DNA of 64,000 nucleotides from Litorivita sp040371945 (GTDB lineage: Bacteria > Pseudomonadota > Alphaproteobacteria > Rhodobacterales > Rhodobacteraceae): NCBI RefSeq assembly GCF_040371945.1, contig NZ_BAABWS010000001.1, positions 1,922,001 to 1,986,000 on the forward strand, written 5' to 3'. Below the pieces are notes generated by a model. That model was given only the letters and a program-made list of their open reading frames with translations. It had not been told where the DNA came from and did not search any database. This document shows, in pieces, positions 57,709 through 64,000 of this stretch; position 1 is the stretch's first letter; each line of letters begins with the position of its first letter. A program made the position numbers and the translations under genes.

Positions 57709-60700
57709 ATGACCGACCGCTCCACCTCAACGACGGATGAAGACCGCGCGGCGCAGGTCCGGCCCGCTTGGCAATTCTGGATCGACCGTGGCGGCACCTT
57801 TACCGATATCGTCGCACGCCGTCCCGATGGGGCAATCGTGACGCATAAAGTCCTGTCGGAAAATCCCGAACGCTACCAAGACGCCGCGGTGCAAGGCATT
57901 CGTGATCTGATGGGTATGACGGCCGATGCGCCCTTTGCGAAGGGCTCCATTGCCCATGTGAAAATGGGCACCACCGTGGCCACCAATGCCTTGCTTGAAC
58001 GCAAAGGCGAGCGGGTCTTGCTGGTAATCACCAAAGGGTTTGGCGATCTGTTGCAGATCGGCTATCAAACACGCCCGCGCCTGTTTGATCTGAAGATCAA
58101 GCGGCCCGAACTGCTCTATGAGCGGGTTGTAGAAATGGACGAACGGCTCGATGCCGAGGGTGCGGTCTTGCGCCCCTTGGACGAGGCGGCCTTGCGCGCC
58201 GATCTGCAGGCAGGCTTTGACAGTGGTATTCGCGCCATCGCCATTGCGGGGCTGCATGGATACCTCAGCCCCGTACATGAATTGCGCGCCGCACAGATCG
58301 CCGCCGACATCGGCTATACCCAGATTTCCACCTCGCACGAGGTCTCTCGCCTCGCCAAACTGGTCGGGCGCGGCGATACCACGGTGGTGGATGCCTATTT
58401 GTCGCCCGTTCTGCGCCGCTATGTGGATCAGGTGGCAGGTGCCTTGGACCTTGGCCGTGCCTGCGAGCGGTTGATGTTCATGCAATCAAGCGGCGGGTTG
58501 ACGGATGCGGGGCGCTTTCAGGGGCGCGATGCGATCCTATCCGGTCCTGCGGGCGGCATTGTCGGAATGGTCAAAACCGCAAAGGCGGCGGGTTACGCGC
58601 AGCTCATTGGCTTTGATATGGGCGGCACCTCGACGGATGTCAGCCATTACGCCGGAGCCTATGAACGCAGCTTCGAGACCGAGGTCGCGGGTGTGCGCAT
58701 GCGCGCCCCGATGATGGATATTCACACCGTGGCCGCAGGGGGCGGCTCGATTTGCAGCTTCCGCGACGGGCGCTTCCAAGTCGGGCCGCAAAGCGCGGGC
58801 GCCGATCCTGGTCCGGCCTGCTACCGGCGCGGCGGGCCGCTGACCGTGACCGATTGCAACGTTATGCTGGGCAAATTGAACCCCGATCATTTCCCGCCCG
58901 TCTTTGGCCCGAGCGGCGATCAACCCTTGGATGCGGATGCCGTGCGCGCGGGCTTTGCGCGCCTCGCCCAAGAGGTCGCCGCCGCCACGGGCGCGGCCCC
59001 GATGCGCCCCGAAGATATCGCCACGGGCTTTTTGCAGATCGCAGTCGATAATATGGCCAATGCGATCAAGAAAATATCGGTCGAGCGCGGCCATGACGTG
59101 ACGGGCTATGCCTTGCAATGCTTTGGCGGCGCGGGCGGGCAACATGCCTGCCTTGTGGCGGATGCGCTGGGCATGCGGCGGGTGATGTTGCACCCTCATG
59201 CGGGGGTCTTGTCGGCCTACGGCATGGGTTTGGCCGAAATCCGCGCCCTGCGCGAGGTGCAACATGACGGCCCGCTTGACGCAATCGGTGCGGCCCGCGC
59301 GGCGCTTGATCGTATCGCGCAAGAGGCCCGCGCCGAGGTCGAGGCGCAAGGCGGGGATGCGCCGGACCTGCGTTTGCGCGCGCATCTGCGGTATGACGGA
59401 TCGCATCAATCTTTGGAGGTGGCCTTCGGCACCATCGATGCCATGCGTGCGGCGTTCGAGGCGGTGCACCGTCGGCGCTTTGGCTTTGCCTCGCCAGAGC
59501 GCGCGGTGCTGTTCGATATGCTCGCCGTCGAAGCAATCGGAACCGCCCCCGACGTGCCGGACAATGTGGCGCCGACGGGCGACGGCGCAGCCCGCGCGCA
59601 GGTGCCGCTCTATACCGGCGGCGCGTGGCGCGAGGTGCCGCTTTATGCGCGCGAAACCATCGGCCAAGGCGTGCAGATCACCGGCCCCGCCATCATCACC
59701 GAAGCCACGGGAACAAATGTCGTCGAAGCGGGGTGGCAGGCCGCACCCGACGCGGCGGGCAATCTGATCCTGACGCGGCTTGCCGCCTCGGCGCGCGCGC
59801 CTGCGGCGGGAACCAAGGCCGATCCGGTGCTGCTCGAGGTGATGAGCAACCTCTTTATGTCGGTCGCGGATCAAATGGGCGCGACCTTGGCCAACACCTC
59901 TTGGTCGGTCAACATCAAGGAACGGCTCGATTTCTCCTGTGCGATCTTTGATGCCAAGGGCGATCTCGTGGCCAATGCGCCCCATGTGCCGGTGCATTTG
60001 GGATCAATGTCGGACAGCATCAAAGAAGTGATGCGCCGCAATCGCGATGCGGTGGAGGGCGATGCATTTATGCTCAATTCGCCCTTCTCGGGCGGCACGC
60101 ATTTGCCCGATGTCACCGTGGTCACGCCCGTCTTTGCCGAGGGGCGCGCGGCCTATTGGCTGGGCAGCCGCGGGCATCACGCCGATATCGGCGGCCGCAC
60201 TCCCGGCTCTGGCCCGCCCGACAGCCGCCATATCGACGAGGAAGGCGTGCTCATCGATAACATGCAAGTGATGAAGGGCGGGCAATTTTTGGAAGCCGAG
60301 GCCCGCGCGGTGCTGGCCTCGACCCGCTACCCCGCGCGCAATCCCGATCAAAATATCGCCGATCTGAAGGCGCAGATCGCCGCCAATGAAACCGGACGCC
60401 GCGCGCTTTTGCAGATCGCGGCGCGCTACGGCGCCGATGTGATCACCGCCTATATGGGCCATGTGCAAGACAACGCCGAAGCCTCGGTGCGGCAGGTGCT
60501 TTGCGATCTGCCGGATGGGGAATTCACCTATCCGATGGACAGCGGCGCGCAGATCAAGGTCGCGCTGCGTGTGGACCGCGCCGCAGGGCGCGCCACGGTC
60601 GATTTCACCGGCACCAGCGCGCAAGACGCGGGCAATTACAACGCGCCTTTCGCGATTTGCCGCGCTGTGGTGCTCTATGTGTTTCGCACATTGGTCGGCA

Positions 60701-61341
60701 AGGATATCCCGCTCAACGAGGGGTGCCTCAAACCGGTTGAGATCATCGCGCCCGAAGGCACGATGCTCAACCCGCGCTATCCTGCCGCCGTGATCGCGGG
60801 CAATACCGAAGTCAGCCAAGCGGCCTGCAATGCGCTTTATGGCGTGCTGGGCGTGATGGCGGGATCGCAAGGCACGATGAATAATTTCATCTGGGGCAAC
60901 GCGCAGTTCCAGAACTATGAAACCATCGCAGGCGGCACCGGCGCGGGGCCGGATTTTGACGGCTGCGACGCGGTGCAAAGCCATATGACCAACACCCGCA
61001 TGACCGATCCCGAGATTTTGGAAAAACGCTTTCCCGTGCGGCTGGAGCATTTCGGCATCCGGCGCAAGTCGGGCGGGTCGGGCGCGCATCGCGGCGGCAA
61101 CGGGGCCGAGCGCCGCTTGCGGTTCTTGGAGCCTGTGACGGTGACGACGCTATGCTCGCACCGGATCGTGCCGCCCTTTGGCGGGGCGGGCGGCGGGGCG
61201 GGCGCCGTGGGCGAAAACCTTGCACAGATGCCGGAGGGGTCTCAGGTGGCGCTGGGCGGCAATGCCGAGATCGAACTGCCCGCAGGCGGGGTATTCATCA
61301 TGCGCACCCCTGGAGGCGGTGGTTGGGGCACGGCAAAATAG
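57709..61341 (+). CDS. 5-oxoprolinase (ATP-hydrolysing), HyuA-HyuB fusion
   Basis: A 1210-residue fused protein of the hydantoinase/oxoprolinase family. The HyuA part (1-690) has the ATP motif WIDRGGTFTDIVARR at 24-38 and FDMGGTSTDVSHYAGAYE; the HyuB part (from about 700) begins LLEVMSNLFMSVADQMGATL and includes SGGTHLPDVTVV and the glycine-rich end FGGAGGGAGAVGEN. Full fusion is the form of eukaryotic and many bacterial 5-oxoprolinases, which open pyroglutamate to glutamate with ATP. N-methylhydantoinase or acetophenone-carboxylase functions use split genes, so oxoprolinase is favoured. The first codons (MTDRSTSTTDEDRAAQ) look like a short tail; the frame is open to 57619 but without support. 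Confidence 0.88.
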   Translation: MTDRSTSTTDEDRAAQVRPAWQFWIDRGGTFTDIVARRPDGAIVTHKVLSENPERYQDAAVQGIRDLMGMTADAPFAKGSIAHVKMGTTVATNALLERKGERVLLVITKGFGDLLQIGYQTRPRLFDLKIKRPELLYERVVEMDERLDAEGAVLRPLDEAALRADLQAGFDSGIRAIAIAGLHGYLSPVHELRAAQIAADIGYTQISTSHEVSRLAKLVGRGDTTVVDAYLSPVLRRYVDQVAGALDLGRACERLMFMQSSGGLTDAGRFQGRDAILSGPAGGIVGMVKTAKAAGYAQLIGFDMGGTSTDVSHYAGAYERSFETEVAGVRMRAPMMDIHTVAAGGGSICSFRDGRFQVGPQSAGADPGPACYRRGGPLTVTDCNVMLGKLNPDHFPPVFGPSGDQPLDADAVRAGFARLAQEVAAATGAAPMRPEDIATGFLQIAVDNMANAIKKISVERGHDVTGYALQCFGGAGGQHACLVADALGMRRVMLHPHAGVLSAYGMGLAEIRALREVQHDGPLDAIGAARAALDRIAQEARAEVEAQGGDAPDLRLRAHLRYDGSHQSLEVAFGTIDAMRAAFEAVHRRRFGFASPERAVLFDMLAVEAIGTAPDVPDNVAPTGDGAARAQVPLYTGGAWREVPLYARETIGQGVQITGPAIITEATGTNVVEAGWQAAPDAAGNLILTRLAASARAPAAGTKADPVLLEVMSNLFMSVADQMGATLANTSWSVNIKERLDFSCAIFDAKGDLVANAPHVPVHLGSMSDSIKEVMRRNRDAVEGDAFMLNSPFSGGTHLPDVTVVTPVFAEGRAAYWLGSRGHHADIGGRTPGSGPPDSRHIDEEGVLIDNMQVMKGGQFLEAEARAVLASTRYPARNPDQNIADLKAQIAANETGRRALLQIAARYGADVITAYMGHVQDNAEASVRQVLCDLPDGEFTYPMDSGAQIKVALRVDRAAGRATVDFTGTSAQDAGNYNAPFAICRAVVLYVFRTLVGKDIPLNEGCLKPVEIIAPEGTMLNPRYPAAVIAGNTEVSQAACNALYGVLGVMAGSQGTMNNFIWGNAQFQNYETIAGGTGAGPDFDGCDAVQSHMTNTRMTDPEILEKRFPVRLEHFGIRRKSGGSGAHRGGNGAERRLRFLEPVTVTTLCSHRIVPPFGGAGGGAGAVGENLAQMPEGSQVALGGNAEIELPAGGVFIMRTPGGGGWGTAK

Positions 61342-61370
61342 GCGGGGGCGGATAAATCCGCAAACAGGCC

Positions 61371-61401
61371 TTGACCTTCCCATGACTGGAAGGACTATCT
61401 G
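61371..61401 (+). promoter_or_regulatory. MerR-type (CueR/HmrR) copper-responsive promoter of copA
   Basis: A -35 TTGACC (61371-61376) and a -10 TATCTG (61396-61401) are 19 bases apart, the over-long spacing that MerR-family activators correct. Between them is the inverted repeat CCTTCC (61375-61380) and GGAAGG (61388-61393), matching the CueR/HmrR operator ACCTTCC-N7-GGAAGG. It lies 33 bases before the copA start. Confidence 0.85.
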
Positions 61402-61433
61402 CTGCGGAGAAACACTCCGCATAGGCCAATGCA

Positions 61434-63983
61434 ATGTCCGATACCGCCATCCTCAGCCCCACCGCCCCAAGCGGCCCCGAGATTACAATCGCCATCGACG
61501 GCATGAGCTGCGCAGGTTGTGCGGGCCGCGCCGAACGCGCCTTGGCCGCCACGGCGGGTGTGCAAAGGGCGGTGGTCAATTTCGCAACCGAGCAAGGCAC
61601 CGTTACCGCGCAATCGGGCACGGATATGGTGGCGCTCAACGCAGGTATGGCCGAGGCGCTCGGCAAGGCGGGATACCCCGCGCGCGTTGAGGAGGTGGTC
61701 TTCGACATCACGGGCATGAGCTGCGCCTCTTGCGTCGGACGCGTCGAGCAAGCTTTGCGCGGTGCATCGGGCGTCATCGAGGCGCATGTCAATTTCGCCG
61801 ATGACAGCGCGCGGGTGCGCTATTTCGCGGGGCAAAATGACCCCGCGCGACTGGCCGCAGTGATCACAGCGGCGGGATATGCCGCGACACCGCGCGCGGC
61901 GTCCGGCGGCGGCGCGGCAGGCGACAGCGCCGCGCGCAGGCAGGCCGAAGAGCGCCGTGCGGGGCGGGCGGCGGCTATCGCGGGGATCTTGACGCTGCCG
62001 GTGTTTGTCACCGAAATGGGCGGGCATCTGGTGCCGCCGTTTCATCATTGGCTCGTGGGGATTTTCGGCCAAGGCCCGCTTTGGACGGCGCAATTCATTT
62101 TGACCACGCTGATTTTCCTCTGGCCGGGCTCGGGCTTTTTCACCCGCGGGATACCTGCGCTGTTCAAAGGCGCGCCGGATATGAACAGCCTTGTGGCGCT
62201 GGGCGCGGGGGCGGCCTATGCGTTTTCGGTGGTCTCGCTTTTTGCCCCTGCGGTTTTGCCCGAGGGCGCGGCGGAGGTCTATTTCGAGGCCGCAGCGGTG
62301 ATCATCGCGCTGATCCTCTTGGGTCGCTGGCTTGAGGCGCGCGCCAAGGGCCAAGCGGGCGCGGCCATTCGCGCGCTGATCAACCTGCGCCCTGACGAGG
62401 CCGAAGCGCGCCGCGACGGCGTGTGGACCTCGGTGCCGCTCGATCAGGTCATGGTTGGCGACCTCCTGCGCCTGCGTCCGGCAGAGCGGGTGGCGGTCGA
62501 TGGCGTGGTGCGCGAGGGCGAAAGCTATGTCGATGAAAGCATGATCACCGGCGAGCCGCTTCCGGTGGCAAAATCCCGCGGCGCCTCTCTCATCGCTGGC
62601 AGCATCAATACCAACGGCAGCTTGCAATATGAGGCGACCGCCGTGGGCGTGGATACGGCCTTGGCCAAGATCGTCGCGATGGTCGAGCGCGCACAGGGCG
62701 CGAAACTGCCGGTGCAGGCCTTGGCCGACCGCGTGGTGCGGGTGTTCGTCCCCGCCGTCATCGCGGTCGCTATTCTCACCGTGGCGGCGTGGATGGTTTT
62801 TGCGCCCGCACCGGCGCTCGGCTCTGCCTTGGTGGCGGGCGTGTCAGTGTTGATCATCGCCTGCCCCTGCGCGATGGGGCTTGCCACGCCCACCTCGATC
62901 ATGGTCGGCACAGGGCGCGCGGCGCAGCTTGGGGTTCTGTTTCGCAAAGGCGATGCGCTGCAGCGGCTCAGCGATATCAAGGTGATGGCCTTTGACAAAA
63001 CCGGCACGCTGACCGAGGGCCGACCGCAGGTGCGCGCGACATATTGCGCCGCCGGATTTGACCGCGCCGAAGTCTTGCGCCTCGCGGCGGCGGCGGAAAG
63101 CGGATCGGAGCATCCGGTGGCCAAGGCGGTCTTGCGGGCGGCGGGGGATGTGCCCTTGCCCGAAGCCGAGGGCTTTCGCGCCCTCATCGGCGCAGGGATC
63201 GAGGCCCGCGTCGAGGGCCGCGAAATGCGCATCGGATCGGTGCGGATGATGACCGAAGCGGGGCTGGATACGTCGGTCTTTGCGGATGAATTGCAGCAAA
63301 TCGCGCAAAGCGGCGCCAGCGCGCTTTTGGTGGCCATCGACGGGACATTGGCGGCGCTGATGTCCGTGGCCGATGCGCCCAAAGCCTCCGCTGCGGCGGC
63401 GATCAATGCGCTACACAGCAGCGGCATCAAAGTGGCGATGATCACTGGCGACGCCAAAGCCTCCGCCGAGGCCGTTGCAAAACTGCTGGGCATCGATCAT
63501 GTCGAAGCCGAGGTGCGCCCCGAAGACAAAGCCGCCGCGATCAAGCGACTGCGCGGGCAATTTGGCGCGGTCGGCTTTACCGGAGACGGCATCAACGATG
63601 CGCCCGCCTTGGCCGAGGCCGAGGTCGGTTTGGCCATCGGCACGGGCACCGATGTGGCGATCGAGAGCGCCGACGTTGTTTTGGCCTCTGGCGATCCGGT
63701 CGGGGCGGTCAACGCCCTTGATCTGTCGCGCCGGACCATGCGAAATATCCGGCAGAACCTGTTTTGGGCCTTTGCCTATAACGTCGCTTTGATCCCTGTC
63801 GCCGCCGGTGTGCTCTATCCGGCATTCGGGGTGAGCCTGTCACCGATGCTGGGCGCGGGGGCGATGGCCTTTAGCTCGGTTTTCGTTCTGACCAATGCGC
63901 TGCGCTTGCGCGCGCTGGCGCCGCGATTGGCCGAGCGTCGTATGTTTCACGAGGGCGAGCCTGCCCAGCAAAAGGAGGCCTAG
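61434..63983 (+). CDS. copA: copper-exporting P1B-type ATPase
   Basis: An 849-residue Cu(I) pump. Two N-terminal HMA domains carry GMSCAGC (C26, C29) and GMSCASC (C97, C100). The membrane CPC motif is C477-P-C479 in IIACPCAMGLATPTS, the phosphorylation loop is DKTGT at 521-525, and GDGINDAPALAEAEVGLAIG is the hinge. It exports cytosolic copper to the periplasm. The operator at 61371 and the regulator gene starting right after its stop make this a self-contained copper-resistance unit. Confidence 0.96.
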   Translation: MSDTAILSPTAPSGPEITIAIDGMSCAGCAGRAERALAATAGVQRAVVNFATEQGTVTAQSGTDMVALNAGMAEALGKAGYPARVEEVVFDITGMSCASCVGRVEQALRGASGVIEAHVNFADDSARVRYFAGQNDPARLAAVITAAGYAATPRAASGGGAAGDSAARRQAEERRAGRAAAIAGILTLPVFVTEMGGHLVPPFHHWLVGIFGQGPLWTAQFILTTLIFLWPGSGFFTRGIPALFKGAPDMNSLVALGAGAAYAFSVVSLFAPAVLPEGAAEVYFEAAAVIIALILLGRWLEARAKGQAGAAIRALINLRPDEAEARRDGVWTSVPLDQVMVGDLLRLRPAERVAVDGVVREGESYVDESMITGEPLPVAKSRGASLIAGSINTNGSLQYEATAVGVDTALAKIVAMVERAQGAKLPVQALADRVVRVFVPAVIAVAILTVAAWMVFAPAPALGSALVAGVSVLIIACPCAMGLATPTSIMVGTGRAAQLGVLFRKGDALQRLSDIKVMAFDKTGTLTEGRPQVRATYCAAGFDRAEVLRLAAAAESGSEHPVAKAVLRAAGDVPLPEAEGFRALIGAGIEARVEGREMRIGSVRMMTEAGLDTSVFADELQQIAQSGASALLVAIDGTLAALMSVADAPKASAAAAINALHSSGIKVAMITGDAKASAEAVAKLLGIDHVEAEVRPEDKAAAIKRLRGQFGAVGFTGDGINDAPALAEAEVGLAIGTGTDVAIESADVVLASGDPVGAVNALDLSRRTMRNIRQNLFWAFAYNVALIPVAAGVLYPAFGVSLSPMLGAGAMAFSSVFVLTNALRLRALAPRLAERRMFHEGEPAQQKEA

Positions 63984-64000
63984 ATGAACATCGGAGAAAC
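63984..64000 (+). CDS. start of a MerR-family (CueR/HmrR-type) regulator, cut by the window edge
   Basis: ATG at 63984 directly follows the copA stop and is preceded by the strong site AAAGGAGG. The visible codons read MNIGET, the common first residues of CueR/HmrR proteins (MNIGEA...). The operator of matching type upstream of copA supports the identification; only six codons can be seen. Confidence 0.7.

Noticed and set aside
57440..57712. 90-codon frame before the 5-oxoprolinase
   Set aside because: No ribosome site, no family resemblance and it ends at the true start codon; likely chance.

Overview
The window looks like chromosomal DNA of an alphaproteobacterium of the order Rhodobacterales (Rhodobacteraceae/Roseobacter group). 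This is inferred from the GC-rich sequence, the gene content (a RibA with a long N-terminal extension, a DUF3035 lipoprotein, HspQ, a DUF1674/SdhAF4 protein, a SitABCD metal importer), the grouping rbfA-truB-rpsO-pnp, and a short intergenic repeat of a kind I associate with this order. There are no rRNA or tRNA genes, no prophage, no transposase and no CRISPR array. Most of the window is core housekeeping DNA with a few accessory insertions.

Layout. 1-8.8 kb: the 3' end of a YggS-type PLP protein; a coupled ribA/L,D-transpeptidase pair; an OmpR-type response regulator followed by a candidate anti-Shine-Dalgarno small RNA; xthA; a thioredoxin-TPR/LON-domain/Trm112 operon; a UbiH-type hydroxylase; an amidase. 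9-14.6 kb: a DapC-like aminotransferase, ftsK, lolA and a VOC protein. 14.6-23.1 kb: a lytic-transglycosylase-like lipoprotein, an AEC transporter, hspQ, a gamma-glutamyltransferase, an RsbW/RsbV-like regulatory pair, a thiolase, and a run with a free-methionine-sulfoxide reductase, a LysE exporter, a GFA protein and an RluA pseudouridine synthase. 23.1-27.5 kb: an aldehyde dehydrogenase divergent from a 1-Cys peroxiredoxin, then a chemoreceptor.

27.5-36 kb is the most mosaic part. The minus-strand backbone rbfA-truB-rpsO-pnp is spread out by a phosphodiester-glycosidase-like gene, a DUF1643 gene, a membrane-anchored RTX protein and, between rpsO and pnp on the opposite strand, an unrecognised gene for a glycine-linker/glycine-zipper protein. 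36-47 kb: dapB, a secreted protein, sdhAF4, rsmB, a heparinase II/III protein, purH, lspA, a DUF3035 lipoprotein and a pair of M16 peptidases (one with the zinc site, one without).

47-64 kb: deoC with a tandem ALDH16-type dehydrogenase, which may together break deoxyribose phosphate down to acetate level; a sitABCD manganese/iron importer behind two Fur-family boxes; a divergent DgoK-like protein; a SulP anion transporter with an AT-rich palindrome upstream; a fused 5-oxoprolinase; and a copper-export unit, with copA behind a MerR-type 19-bp-spacer promoter and the first codons of a cueR/hmrR-type regulator at the right edge.

The items I find most worth a second look are the CCUCCC-loop small RNA candidate (about 2700-2819), the gene wedged between rpsO and pnp (30304-31209), the structured non-coding segment at 27545-27830, the three-copy intergenic repeat, and the doubled Fur-type operator of the sit operon. 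I did not find an obvious large undescribed defence or biosynthetic system.
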